Positions 34,422 to 46,609 of a DNA stretch of 64,000 nt are shown one piece after another. How positions within the stretch are numbered: the first letter of the stretch is position 1; each line of letters opens with the position of its first letter. A program made the position numbers and the translations under genes. The stretch is from Bufo bufo (Eukaryota > Chordata > Amphibia > Anura > Bufonidae), in NCBI RefSeq assembly GCF_905171765.1, contig NC_053391.1, positions 153,569,565 to 153,633,564 of the forward strand. The letters run 5' to 3'. The notes beneath the pieces are model-generated. The model did not search any database. It saw nothing but the letters and a program-made list of their open reading frames with translations, and was not told the origin of the DNA.

Positions 34422-36626
34422 AGAGGCATATTTACAAAATTTACAAAGGTCACAAATGTTTGTGCAAATGGCAGCTTTTTATGTTTCTCACTTACTCTTG
34501 CCACTTTGAAAAAAATAATGGTCAGAGCTTAGGGGAAAAAAGCAACACATTTCCAATTATTTATACCATAAAACTGGCATAAATTGTGACTGAAATGTAT
34601 ATCAGCTTATAGTTGCCAGTTTGTTGCGCATGGAGTTGCGCACTTCTTACTTTGCATGTTACTCAGGCATACTTTTAACTAAAACTGGAATATGATATTC
34701 TAGTCTTTAGTAAACATGCAATTTTCCAAAAATCTGTGCAAAAATACATACAGGTATTTTTTTTCATGATTAATGAATAAGTTGTAGCAAAAAAACAAAT
34801 GCATGGTCATTGTAAAAGGGGAAGACATTTCTTAAAGAAAAAGAAAACTGCAACAGTGCAGAGTCCTCAACTTGCTGGTGTGCCTGCCCATGGATTCTAC
34901 AGCAGAGCTGAACAGTCTGTCAGCCTAAATAGACAGAAAAGTCTGTTTACGAATAAGGCAGGAGTGTAGGTACTTGAAGGAATGTCTTTGTTTGCACCTT
35001 CTGTTGGTCATAGAGGATGGCACCCTGTGGTTGCTCATATTTAAGTAATCAATGAGTATTTCAAAAGCTTAAAGGGGTTGTCCGGGTTCCAAGTTGAACC
35101 CAAACATAACCTCTTCTTTCCCCATTCAGTCCCTCTGAGTTGAGAATTGGAGCATTCATGCTCCGATGCTCTCCCTCGTTCTGTGCTGTGATGTACCAGG
35201 CTATGCTAGGTGAAGGCTTCTGCCAAACAGTGAGCCCAGTGACGTAACTGGCACTAATCGGTTGTATTTAGTGCTGCCCTAGCCTATAAAGCAGGCTATG
35301 GCAGCGCTAAAGACTGCCCATTAGTGCTGGTGACGTCTCTGGGATCACTGCTAGACAGAAGACTCCACCTAGCAGTGTGATACACAGAAGATCAAGACAT
35401 CTTTATAAATCTTCCACATAGAGCCTCCAAACTGTATAATAGTAAAACAGTATTGGCTGCATATAGCAACCAATTAGTGCTCAGATAAAATGAAAAGCTG
35501 AGCTCTGATTGGTTGCTATGAACAGGAAAAACAGTTTTACTGCTAGGCAGTTTTGATAACTTAGGGCCGGGGGTGTAATTTTCATAGAATAACAAAACAT
35601 ACGTTTATAATCAACAAAGAAAAAAATAGAAAAGTATTTTGGCAAATATAAAATTTTATTATAAATCATCCACTTTACTTCTTGCTTAAAGACCAAATTA
35701 TAGCTTGAAAAGAGGAAGAATGCTAGATTTTCCAGAATTCGGTCGAGTCTGTGGTATAAGGAAAACAATTAAAACACATTATCTGTCCTATTGAGCACAT
35801 CAGAATGTGTCAACAAAATCCTGCTCTCCCTACATTCCATGGCAATAAACTTAATTGTTGTGGCTAAAAAAAGAAAAGACTGTGGAATGTGTTGTAACGA
35901 GCGATAAACCGTTAATTGTAGGTCATGTTAAAGTGTATAATAATACCCAATATAAGTATAATATAGAAGGTCAACTACTTGTTACCTAGATAACCATTTA
36001 AATAATCTAAAAGTAATCTGGTAAGTGGCCTCTCACATTATTATTATAAAAAAAAAAATCTTTAGGGTTGCTTAACCCTTTTGCAAGCAATCTTCACACT
36101 TTTGACAAAAACAAATAAAACCTGAATAATAATAAAAAACACATAATAACATAAACTTTTAATTTCCTAAAGTAGACACTTGGCATATTGTAAGAATGCC
36201 ACCCAGAATTTTAACTCATGGACACTTTCATGAAGTTCTTGCATTATTTTTTTTTTTCCCTCCTTTTTTATTTCTTCTTTAAGAAAGGCATAAAATGAAT
36301 GTTTATTGTGAAACACCTGATACATGTAAGATCCAAAGAAGCACAAAACCTACTATAAGCAAAGGTTCCAGATATGCAAAGTTCACACTGGCCATTTTTG
36401 GCAATTTTTACATTCATAGACCTTCAGACAACAATCTGGAATAAGGAGACCAAAAATCAAGTGATTTGAGTGATTTGATGGGTAGCCTCTTTATTAGAAA
36501 TAAAAAAAGATAACCATATTCTGTGACTGAAATACATGGGCAATAACATTAAAAAGATACCCCCCAGGGGGCTGTACACAGTAGACATTACTGTAAAATC
36601 CTTTAATAGGCAGGAGGGGTGATAAC
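34422..36626. other. Unassigned DNA with a TTAA-type MITE
   Basis: At 35069 TTAAAGGGGTTGTCCGGG starts a Kolobok/T2-type element that reaches about 35395. It shares GTGACGT-ACTGGCACTAAT and AGAAGACTCCACCTAGCA with the element at 48926-49230. A small foldback (GCAACCAATTAG / CTGATTGGTTGC) lies at 35466-35518. Otherwise AT-rich with no gene recognised. Confidence 0.5.
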
Positions 36627-38170
36627 TAGGGATGAGCGGACCCATAGATGTTTGGGTTCGCCAGGTTCGGCCTAACTTTGAGTCAAAGTTCGGGTTAGGG
36701 ACCCGAACTTGACCCGAACTGGAACCCGAACCCTATTGAAAGCAATGGGGACCTGAACTTTGGTGCACTAAAATGGCTGTAAAATAGTTGAAGTAAGGGC
36801 TAGGGGGCTGCAAAAAGAAGTAAAATGGGGGTAAGAGCAGGACAATTGCCCTGCAAACAAATGTGGTAAGGGAAATTACTTAAAATAACATAGGATAAAA
36901 AAAAAAATAATAATAATAATCTTGAACTAGGAGGTGGAGATCAAAGTGGAGTATAAGGTTGAGGCGGTAGACATGGCGGTGTGGGTGGAAGCAGCGGTGG
37001 GTGAGGAGGGGGTAGCCAACACTGTTTTTGTTGTTTTTTAAATGATTTTTTCCTTTATTTTTTATTTTTTTTATACATTTGGGAAGACCCCAAAACATTG
37101 GGAAATAGAAAAGAGAATGCAAAGAGAAAGTGCGCTGGAGAAAAACAATGGCTGGGTGCAGCCGGTATGCTTGTCTACTCAGCACACGGTACGAACAAGT
37201 CCTATGGGATCCATGCCTGGTTCATTTTAATAAACGTGAGCTTGTCCACGTTGGCTGTGGACAGGCGGCTGAGTTTGTCTGTGATTACCCCCCCTGTGGT
37301 GCTAAACACACATTCGGGCAAAACATTTGCTGCAGGGCAGGCCAGCACCTCCAAGGCATAAAGGGCAAGTTCAGGGCATGTGCCTAACTTGGAGACCCAT
37401 AAGTTGAATGGGGCTGACCCATCAGTCAGTACGTGTAGGCATGTGCATGCGTACTGTTCGACCATGTTGCTGAAATTCTGCCTCCTGCTAAGACGTTCAG
37501 CTGGTGGTGCTGGTTGTTGTGGCGTGGTGACAAAGCTTTTCCACATTTCGGCCATGCTAACACTCCCTTCTGAGGTTCTGTTGGTGCCCCAGCTACGTTC
37601 ACGCCTTCCTCCTCCTCTGCCTTCGCCTTGTGCTTCCACTGAGCCCCTGCTGTCAGGTGTGAATGCCATCAGCAGCGTATCAACCAGCGTGCACTTGAAC
37701 TCGTGCATCTTCTGATCATGCTCCAGTGACGGAATTAAGGATGGCATTTTGTCCTTGTAGCGGGGATCCAGCATGGTGGCCACCTAGTAATTAGCACTGG
37801 TTAGAATGTGGGCAACTCGGCGGTCATTTTTCCAGGCACTGCAGCATGTAGTCGCTCATGTGTGCCAGCCTGCCCAGAGGCAACGGCAATCTGTCCTCTG
37901 TGGAGAGGTGTATTGTCTGTGTCCTCTGTATCCCCCCAGCCACGTGCCATTGATGCCCATAAGCTGCTTTGGGTGCCACCCTGCTGTGAAGACGGTTCCT
38001 CCTCATCATCATCATCCTCCTCCTCCTCATCCTGCAGAACAGTTCCCTGGCTGGACAGTTGTGTACCTGGCCTCTGTTGGTGCAGGCACCCACCCTCCGA
38101 GGCACTTGTGAATAACTGGCCTGATAACCGTGGATATGATCCCTTTTCCTCCTCCTCTTCCTCCTGTGCC

Positions 38171-38815
38171 TGTCACTACCAGAGCTTTGGGACGTTCTCA
38201 CAGCTCTGTTTCTCCACCCCTGTGATGATGTCACTACTAGAGCTGGGAGGCGTTCTCACTACTCTGTTTACTTCTGGTTTCTTTCACCACAGCTGTCCTT
38301 CATGTGTTTGATTTCCTTCTCTTTATATCACCCCTCCTCCTATGATAGGATGTGGATTATAGTTCTCACTTCAGTTGTGGCTCTTGCTTTGGTTTCTTCA
38401 CTTGTAGCTATCAGTCCACTGGACCTGTGTTCTGCTGCAGCTAGCACTCCGGATTTTGCCAGCCTGTCCTTGGATCCGTCTTCTCTGCGGCTACAACACC
38501 TTCAGCTAAGTCTGCAGACATTGTTGTATTCCTGTTTGTTTTCTGACTGGATCTGAGGTGGCCACGGTTCCCTCCATATACTGAGTAGGGCACTGGTGGC
38601 CGTGCCCCTTCCACTATTGTAGGGGTTACAGTGGTCATTAGTCTTAGGCACGTGGGCATGCCTCGTTCCGCCTTTTGGATCCGGGCATGTGCTTTAGCAG
38701 AATAGGGAAAGCGTTGAGGGTCGGACAGGGGTCACCCTTTATCCTCCCTAGTTCTGGGTCCAGTCAGTTGCTCTGTACTGTGAATTACTATCGTTGCTCA
38801 CATACACCCGTGACA
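38171..38815. mobile_element. Solo LTR inserted in hAT copy C
   Basis: The 645-bp insert begins TGTCACTACC and ends CCCGTGACA, the TG...CA ends of LTRs. The 5-bp target GTGCC is exactly duplicated at 38166-38170 and 38816-38820. Comparison with copies B and D shows the site was once CTCCTGTGCC followed by ACATCCTCTTCC. No internal retroviral region is present, so it is a solo LTR left by recombination between two LTRs. Its first about 110 bp contain an internal direct duplication (CAGAGCT and TAGAGCTGGGAGGCGTTCTC). LTR family not identified. Confidence 0.9.
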
Positions 38816-39239
38816 GTGCCACATCCTCTTCCATCATCGCCCAAAGTGTTTTGAGACATAGAAGTGGGATAGTAATGCTGAAGACTGCGTCATTGGCACT
38901 GGCCATGTTGGTGGAGTACTCGAAACAGCGCAACACGGCCCACTCGTTGGTGGTGAAGTGGTGCTGTTACGCAGAGCGACTCACCCTTGCATGCTGCAGC
39001 TGAAACTCCACTATCGCCTGCTTCTGCTAGCACAGTTTCTCCAGCATGTACAAGGTGGAGTTCCACCTTGTAGGTACGTCGCATATGAGGCGGTGAGCAG
39101 GAAGGCCGAAATTATGCTGCAGTGCAGACAAGTGAGCAGCAGCAAGATGAGAACACCAAAAACGTACTTTCCGCAGCAGCTCTGACATATCGGGGTGATT
39201 TTTTAGAAACCTCTGCACCACCAAATCCAATTTGCTCTG

Positions 39240-39655
39240 TGCTTTGCTGTTTCATTACATTAGATAGTGAGTTAGTTAGTTAGTTAGTTAGTTAGTTAGC
39301 TTATATATATAATACAGCTAGTTAGTGGGAGATGATCAGTGTAGGTTAGATCATGATATAGTGTAGCAATTGCGAATATATTGGAGCACTCTATCTGCAT
39401 ATAAAGCTAGTGTAATGTTCTGCCGTGCCAACCAATTTCTCCAGTCTCAGGAAACTTCTATCAGCTTGAAAAATGTAGCAACAGTGACCCACGCCTGTAT
39501 TGCGTGTGCAATATGTGCATATTACATTGCCGATTTTTGCAATCAAGAAAATAATTGTGAATTCTCGAATTCGCGAATTTATGATGAATATTTGCCCAAA
39601 TATTCGTGCAATATCGCAAATTCAAATATTGCCCCGGCCGCTCATCACTAGTGAG
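39240..39655. mobile_element. MITE-like insert and TTAG microsatellite in copy C
   Basis: The right edge, read on the minus strand, is CTAGTGATGAGCGGCCGGGG with ATTCGCGAATTCGAGAATTC, the same end as the ATTCG-rich MITEs at 15455 and 23777. A GTTA run fills 39271-39299. The block replaces, rather than only splits, the middle of the transposase, so a deletion accompanied or followed the insertion. Confidence 0.65.
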
Positions 39656-39993
39656 GTGAAAGACAGATGCCCATGTTCTGCAGGTGCCAACTCTGCGGTT
39701 TCAGCAGGGTACCAGGTGGGAGACAATGTGAAGAAACTTGAAGCACTGTCAGCCATCCAATCTACTACCGCCTCTACTTGTTCTGGCCTCACCATTTGTA
39801 CACCGGTATTCGGGCCTGAAAAATGACGCTGAACATCCTGTCGCCTACGTGCACCTGAGGAAGGTGTTTCATTTGGGTGTGTAGCTGGCACAGATCAAAC
39901 ACATCCTCTCCCTGCAACAGGAGCTTCACCAGCATGAGCAGCACCATGACCAGGGCCACGTCTAATATTTGATGTTCTCCTCATTCTTTGACG

Positions 39994-40532
39994 TCACCCA
40001 CCGAACTTACATACAGATTAACTATATTAATATCTCTGTCACTTATGCATTGCAGGTGTACCTCACACCAAAAATGGGAATATGTCACCTACTGAACTAA
40101 CAGACGGATTAACTACATTAATTTTCCTGTCACGTATGCAGTGCAGGTGTACCTCACACCAAAAATGGGAATATGTCACCGGCCAAACTAACAGTCAGAT
40201 TAACTATATTAATTTCCCTGTCACATATGCAGTGTAGGTGTACCACACACCAAAAATGGGAATATGTCACCCATCGAACTAACAGACGGATTAGCTATAT
40301 TAATTTCCCTGTCCTGTATGCAGTACAGGTGCACCTCACACCAAAAATGGGTATATGTTACCCACTGAACAAAGAGACAGATTAATTATATAAATTACCC
40401 TGTCAAATATGCAGTGCACGTGTATCTCACATCAAAAATGGGTATATGTCACCGGCCGAACTAACAGTCAGATTCACAATATTAATTTCCCTGTCACGTA
40501 TAAAGTGCACGTGTATCTCACACCAATCACTG
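39994..40532 (-). repeat. hAT copy C 5' tandem array, about 90-bp unit
   Basis: Six units are anchored by TCACACCAAAAATGGGAATA, GAACTAACAGACGGATTA and CCTGTCAC-TATGCAGTGCA, spaced 90-91 bp. The unit aligns with the 88-bp unit at 1785-3180 (CCTGTCACCTATGCAGAGCA, TCACACC-AAAAATTGG, TAACAGACAAATTA), so the two arrays share an ancestor. Confidence 0.9.
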
Positions 40533-41711
40533 ACATATTGACCATTTGGATGGAATGATGATCCATCTCAGGGATTGTCATCATTCTGCTCCCTTTTCTT
40601 CAATTCTTCCAAAATTGTGTTTTCCAGTTAGCTGAATTTTGTCAAAATGGGAGACATTTACTAATATTATTGCAGGATAAATGCATCTGCAAGATGGTGA
40701 AAAGTGTATAAAATGTGCTAAATGTATCAAAATAGTGCACACAAGTATACTTTTCTGGATACTTTTCAAATCTGTCAAATTGGGTTTAAAAAGTGTCTAA
40801 AGTTGAGCATGTCTATGTGTAGGAAGGAATTACAAATAAATAAGCTACTTTATATTAGGTGTATGGTTATCTTAACTATTGCCTGGTGCATTTGCCTGGC
40901 CTGAGTTATGGATGGGACTTTACTTGTGCTTTGGATGGTGCCAGAACTATTCTTCTCCTTGGTGCATGAGCAAACTCCTGAATCCACCTCAGCTGTGCAT
41001 GCCCCAAAGTCTAGGTGATGTCCTGTCCATAACCCGCTGGAAATATGGTAAAGGACATGGTATCAGTCGAAGCTAGATTTTCAGAAGAGAAGCGTCATGT
41101 ACTCAAGAGGCCAATCTGTATAACTTCCGAACAATAACTATATTTCAAGTTTTCTTCTATAACTATGTTTATATATAATTAAGGTGGTCTTGTGGGACCC
41201 TCTGGGTCCCCCAAAAAACCCTTTAAAGAGCCATGTAAACTATATGGCAATGAAACAGCAACATAATCAGTACATACTCTGTTCCAACCAGGGGTGGACT
41301 GGCCACAGACCCTATAGGGAATTTTCCAGCTGGGCCGATGCTCCGCAGTGCCACTCGAGCCCTCCTCACCGCTGCTGAATAGGTACATACTCTTGGGGGC
41401 CCTTTAGGGGTCATTATTAGAAGAAGTCTAGTCAGCATATAAAAGTAGGGCTGGATTGGTGCTTTGGCTACATCTCACCTCCTAAGCCCCCTGCTCCATA
41501 TCTTAATTGGAGGAGGACAGAATGTGACAGCTATTGATTGCCTTTACAGAGGTACAAGCTTCTGGGGATATATGTTGTGCTGCATTATGGTATTTGGTTC
41601 TTTGGGATGCTATTCTGTGCTGAACTGTTGTGTTGATGACACCGCCAGCTTGTATTGGCCCCATCTACTTATGTTGCCCTCTCTTCTGTCAATTTGGTCC
41701 CACCTATAACA
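40533..41711. other. Unassigned DNA
   Basis: No gene recognised. Around 41290-41460 a GC-rich stretch (GGGGTGGACTGGCCACAGAC) looks like a dispersed repeat, but I could not delimit it. Confidence 0.4.
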
Positions 41712-41714
41712 TTA

Positions 41715-42018
41715 GGCTACATGCACACGACCGTTGTTTTTGTCCACATCCGAGCCGCAGTTTTTGCGGCTTGGATGCGGATCCTTTCACTTCAATGGGG
41801 CCGCATAATATGCTGTCCGCATCCGTTGCTCCGTTCCGGTTCGCAAAAGAAATATAACCTGTCCTATTCTTGTCCGTTTTGCGGACAATAATAGGCAGTT
41901 ATATTAATGGCTGTCCGTGCCTTTCTGCAAATTGCAGAACGCACACAGACGCCATCTGTGTTTTGTGGATCCGCAATTTGCGGACCGCAAAACACACAAC
42001 GGTCGTGTGCATGTAGCC
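41715..42018. mobile_element. Harbinger-type MITE
   Basis: The ends are GGCTACATGCACACGACCG and, in reverse, CGGTCGTGTGCATGTAGCC. TTA is duplicated (41712-41714 and 42019-42021), the usual target of PIF/Harbinger. Interior inverted motifs include GCATCCGAGCCGC and TTTGCGGAC. Confidence 0.88.
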
Positions 42019-42268
42019 TTAGGGCCAATTTAAGTCTTTTGTAGGGCCACTTTAAGTTTCCAGTCGGCCTCTGGTTCCAGCTGAGCACATGTTACTGTCC
42101 ATTTAATAGGATATTGGTATCCCTTAGTTTCCAACTGCTGAGACTATTAGCTTTAACAAGAATTTCCTTTGAACTAACCATATAGTATGCTATAAAAAGG
42201 CTTCAGTTCCTCAGTAACAGCTTATGTTCTATTAATTAGGGCATAGAGAAATCCATACATATATCAAC

Positions 42269-42813
42269 TGTCACGGAAGTTACCGTGGCAGGTACCAGGA
42301 GATCAGAGAAACTGGCAACTCGTGGGTTTAATTGATAAGTTCACTGTGGATCTTATTGTGTCTGTGTTTTGGTGAATGCCACATCCCTTGCTTCAGGTGT
42401 TGCTTGTTGGTCATTTACCTTTTCCCATAAGTAGCCACTTCTCACTCGGCTTCTGGAGATGCCTGTTTTCTACTTTCAGATAAGTCTTGTCTTTTCTTAT
42501 TGTTTTGCATTTGTTATATTCCCTGTTGCTTGTATCTGGGCCTGAGACAGAGACTCCCAGTCTTCCATCTGGGGAGGAATGGGTTGTCTCTGGTCTTAAC
42601 CTCATTCCAGGGCCTTATAGGGATATAAGGGCCTAGGTATACAGCATATGAATATTCCTACCTTCAAGGTCTATTAAAATTGATAGGGAGTTAGGGCTCG
42701 GATTAGGGTTGTTTAGGAGGTGACCTGTTCCTTCCTTAGTTTCCAGGACCAGTTAATGTTCCCCTTCCCTCCTGTGTTTAGTGTGGAGTTTTTGCCCCAC
42801 ACGGATCATGACA
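42269..42813. mobile_element. Probable second solo LTR
   Basis: 545 bp beginning TGTCACGGAAG and ending GGATCATGACA, with TG...CA ends. Flanks TCAAC (42264-42268) and GCAAC (42814-42818) match at 4 of 5 bases. No internal retroviral sequence adjoins it. The end style resembles the LTR at 38171, but the interior is different. Confidence 0.65.
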
Positions 42814-42818
42814 GCAAC

Positions 42819-42821
<3 letters not shown>

Positions 42822-42881
<60 letters not shown>
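42822..42881. repeat. ATCT microsatellite
   Basis: About 15 uninterrupted ATCT units. A second tract of about 10 units lies at 43036-43079, with 155 bp between them. Confidence 0.95.
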
Positions 42882-42882
<1 letters not shown>

Positions 42883-43034
42883 CTTGACAATCTATCTGCA
42901 TTGGGTGAATAAACACTGGTCTACCACCTTTCATTACATATGGAGTGCTGATTCTTTTAGGCAAGTTGATAATGAGAGATCAAGAACTGACGGATTTGCA
43001 GGGATTGCACCCACATTCACTTTAATAGTGCTCC

Positions 43035-43078
<44 letters not shown>

Positions 43079-43079
43079 G

Positions 43080-43915
43080 TCTATTTTCTATATACATCTT
43101 CTTTCCTACCATCAATAATCAAAATATAGCTATTTTCTTTTTGTCTTTTCTATTTTCTTTCTATTATGTATAAATATATAGCTAGGCATCCTTTCCCCAC
43201 ATATAGATATACAGGAGAATACACCAGTATTGACTAAATATCTCCAAAAAATGTCATACAGTGGTGTAAATTATTTCCCCTTTTTTAGATATACCTGACT
43301 GCTGCCTTATGCTGAAAACATGACTTCCACATTTCTAATCATATTCTAGTGTTTCTGCCATACTGATACAATTCAGCGTCCATAGATAAATCTTTACTTT
43401 GCTGTCCATAACAGAATCTAGTAAGCTTCTTGTATTGCTGAAGAAAAAACTGCTTAGAATTACAAATGCATTGAAGTGTATGAACAATGTACTCTTAGCA
43501 TGATGCTTCATCCTCTGCTAAATATATTATTAAAGCATTTCTGGAGAAGCCATAATGTTAAAAATGAATCTCATATATTGGCAATCAGACAGTGGTTTTC
43601 TCACTATGAAATGCATAAAACTGGAACATATTATCATACTACTTAACAATACAATGTGCCGTTTACAGAAAAGGTCTATTGGTTGGCAATGTATTGTAGT
43701 ATGTGTCATGGTACCAATATAGACCATTTATAATAAGAAATAAATATAAAAATGCAGCGTAGCCAGAGAGGAAAGCAAGGAATGTTTAGCATTGATAGAC
43801 CAGGAATATAATGCATTGCAAATCCAATGTTTTTAAAATATATAAAATATATCATGGTCCATAGCCATTGATTGCATCAGTTATTAAAGTGATCTGTCTT
43901 TTTCTTCAAACAGAG
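43080..43915. other. Unassigned AT-rich DNA
   Basis: No coding frame or repeat structure recognised. Confidence 0.4.
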
Positions 43916-45471
43916 ACACACCTGTCTACGGTGCAGATGTCCGTGACTTAGGGACAAGCGCTGTACATGTATGGCACGGTGATCGGTCGGGTGCAGGAGA
44001 TGTGTCTGCCCGATCAGCAGCAAGGGTCTGGCAGTCACTGATAGCTGGACCCCTGCTGCATGTGCCGGCATCAGTGAAATCACTGATGCCGGCGCATTAA
44101 CCCTTGATGTGCCGCGGTCAGTGATGTCCATGTGCTGCTTTGACGTGGACGAGAAGGCAGCCCGATGCCTTCCTTAGGCATCGTGACTGTCTTCCATGAC
44201 AGCCTGTGAGATCCAGCCCCCTGGATCTCACAGAGAGGAAGCTGCAAGTGAATTACATTCAATAACACACTTACAGCCAATGATTTACAATACAGAAGTA
44301 TTGTAAAGCATTGTAAAGGGGATCTGACCCCCAAAAGTTAAAGTCCCAGAGTGGGATAAAAAATAAAGTGAAAAATAAAAGTGAAAAAATAAAGTTTAAA
44401 AAAAAAGTGTCCTTTTCCCAAAATAAAGTAAAAAAATATATAAAAAATAGGTAAAAAAAGAAAAGTAGACCTATTAGGTATCGCCACATCCGTATCGACT
44501 GGCTCTATAAAAATATTGCATGACCTAACCCCTCAGATGAACACCATAAAAATAAAAAAAAAAGATGCTAAAAAAAACATTTTTGTTCACCTTACATCAC
44601 TAAAAGAGCAACATTAAGTAATCAAAAAGGTGCATGCCCCCTAAAACTATACCATTAAAACTGTTACCTCATCCTGCAAAACATGACACCCTACATAACT
44701 ATAGCTTTAAGAATATGGATACAGTAAAACATAATTTTTGGTTTCAAAAACACTATTATTGAGTTAAAGTTAAATAAATAAAAAAGTAGACATATTAGGC
44801 ATTGCCGCATCCGTAACAACCTGCTCTATAAAAATACCACTTGATCTAACCCCTCAGGTGAACACCGTAAAAAAAATAAAAAATCTATGTCAAAAAAGCA
44901 ATTTTTTGTCACTTTACATCACAAAAAGTGTAATAGCAAGCAATCAAAAAGTAATATGCGCCCCAAAATAGTACCAATCTAACCGTAACCTCATCCCGCA
45001 AAAAATGATTCTCTACCTAAGACAATCCCCCAAAACATAAAAAAACTTTGGCTCTCAAAATATGGAGACACTAAAACATGATTTTGTTTTGTTTCAAATA
45101 TTATATTATTGTGTAAAAAAAGTATACATATTAGGTATTTCCACGTCCGTAACGACCGGCTCTTTAAAAATATCACATGACCTAACACCTCAGATGAACA
45201 CCGTCAAAAAATGAAAATAAAAACTGTGCTAAAAAAACTTTTTTTTGGCACCTTACATCACTAAAAGTGAAGCACCAAGCGATCAAAAAAGCATATGACC
45301 CCCAAACCGTCACCTCATCGCGCAAAAATTGAGACCCTACCTAATCGCCTAAGAAGTAAAAAAAAAAATATGGCTCTTAGCATATGGAGACATTTTTTGG
45401 TTTCAAAAATGCTGTTATTGCATAAAACTTAAGTAAAAAAAAAAAAGTATACATATTAGGTATTGCTGCAT
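43916..45471. mobile_element. Second TTAA-type element, truncated
   Basis: A GC-rich head with inverted GCACTGATGCCGGC motifs is followed by about three units of the 320-345-bp AT-rich repeat (anchors CCTCATC-CGCAAAA, TATGGAGACACTAAAACATG, TATTAGGTATTGC). It is the same family as 31313-34417. The right side stops at about 45471, where it meets a Tigger transposase; the 394-bp module is absent. Confidence 0.7.
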
Positions 45472-46214
45472 CTTTCTTTGTCGTGAACATGGAGAGTCAC
45501 TCCTCGTGGGATCACCTCTTTTGGCATGGTCTTCCTTTTAAAAATCAGCATTGGTGGCAGTTTGGTGCCATCTGCGCAGCAGGACAAGACAACCGTGTAA
45601 TGCGTTTTCTCATGTTCAGAGGTCTTCACAGTTACGGTTTTTGCACCTCTCACATCGACGGTCCTATTCAATGGAACATCAAAGGTTAACGGGACTTCAT
45701 CCATATTCCCAATCTGGCCAATTTCATAGCCATGTTTCTTTCTTGAATCCAGCACAAATTTATGAAAAGAAAGAATCTTGGACTCATATTCTTTGGGCAT
45801 TTTTTGTGCAATTCTTGTTTTGGTGCGCATAGCAAGGCCACATCTTCTCATGAATCTGTAGCACCATGATGCCGATCCAGTGAAGTCGTCAATGCCTTTC
45901 TCTGCAGCAAGACGTTTGGCTTCATAGATGATCATTTTTGTGGATACTGAGAAGCCGTTGTTCCTGTGACATGTGATCCACTCTTTCATGTCCACGTCTA
46001 GCTGTGGCCACTTTGCAGCACACCCACGAAAAGTGTGTTTACATTTCTTCGCTTTCTCCAATCGATCCTCTTGTTTCCTCCATGCACGAATCATCTTTTC
46101 AGTTGGAGGCGGCCCAAAATGTCTCTCCGCTGCCCTGTTTCCATGCTCTTTGGCGTACTTTATCACCTCTATTTTAAAAGGAATTTTATAAGAAAGCCTT
46201 TTCTGCTTTGACAT
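45472..46214 (-). pseudogene. pogo/Tigger-like transposase, 3'-truncated
   Basis: The minus-strand frame is open from MSKQKRLSYKIPFKIEVIKY for about 245 codons. It shows an N-terminal helix-turn-helix (about 1-60), a CENP-B-like DNA-binding segment (WPQLDVDMKEWITCHRNNGF, then ASWCYRFMRRCGLAMRTKTR) and the first part of the DDE domain with the first aspartate in IGNMDEVPLTFDVP, then HYTVVLSCCADGTKLPPMLI. After TLHVHDKE the sequence changes abruptly to the AT-rich TTAA-element repeat. The remaining catalytic residues are missing. There is no stop or frameshift in the surviving part. Confidence 0.88.
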
Positions 46215-46435
46215 CGCTCAGAAATGTAAAGTATGCAGCAGGAGACTACGGTAATTTTCTGCAATAGAATACAGTAATGGAATAACTGTTAGCACTACAA
46301 TTATGGGGGTACTGTAGCTAAGAACATCAGTGGATGACAATGTAATGGAGGGATCTGCTGCTGACACAAGTTCATGGGGGGGATATGCTGCTGACATACG
46401 GTACTTATTGGGAAAGGAGGGGATCCAGTGACACT

Positions 46436-46609
46436 TTAAGGTGTCATGCAGACATCCATGGAGCATGGTCCGTGAAATCCCGTCCTGCTGAGTGCGCAAA
46501 GGGCACGGCGTCATAGCAACCAATGACGCCATGATCTTCGTGCATTCAGCAGGACGGCAGGCTGGGATATCATGGACAGTGCTCCACGGATGTCTGCATG
46601 ACGCCTTAA
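46436..46609. mobile_element. Palindromic MITE
   Basis: The ends TTAAGGTGTCATGCAGACAT and, in reverse, ATGTCTGCATGACGCCTTAA extend inward (CCATGGAGCA, CACGGATG). The target may be TTAA or TTA/TAA; the sequence does not decide. Confidence 0.8.

Larger units (their letters stand above)
37175..39984 (-). pseudogene. hAT transposase, decayed (copy C)
   Basis: It opens MRRTSNIRRGPGHGAAHAG (start at 39982-39984, just after the array) and continues with VRPEQVEAVVDWMADSA. The segment that should hold the BED finger and first catalytic residue is gone, replaced by foreign DNA at 39240-39655. The frame then resumes with PDMSELLRKV and CDVPTRWNSTLYMLEKL, which keeps the conserved RW. After the LTR interruption, 37202-37783 is open for 193 codons with MATMLDPRYKDKM, FNLWVSKLGTCPELALYALE and VFSTTGGVITDKLSRLS. 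A stop replaces the glutamine after QAWIP. Not functional. Confidence 0.9.
36627..40532 (-). mobile_element. hAT transposon copy C
   Basis: The 3' end TAGGGATGAGCGGACCC lies at 36627, with CCCGAAC motifs in both orientations inward and a GGTGGAGATCAAAGTGG--AT 3' untranslated region like that of copy B. The transposase remnant is at 37175-39984 and the 90-bp array at 39994-40532. The 5' terminal region is missing beyond 40532. The gene was further damaged by a solo LTR (38171-38815) and by replacement of its middle (39240-39655). Confidence 0.85.

Noticed and set aside
36900..37040. Possible coding exon with Gly/Val-rich frame (GGCGGTG repeats)
   Set aside because: The same GGTGGA-CG-GGTGTGGGTGG stretch lies in the 3' untranslated region of hAT copy B at 3240-3310, so it is part of the transposon.
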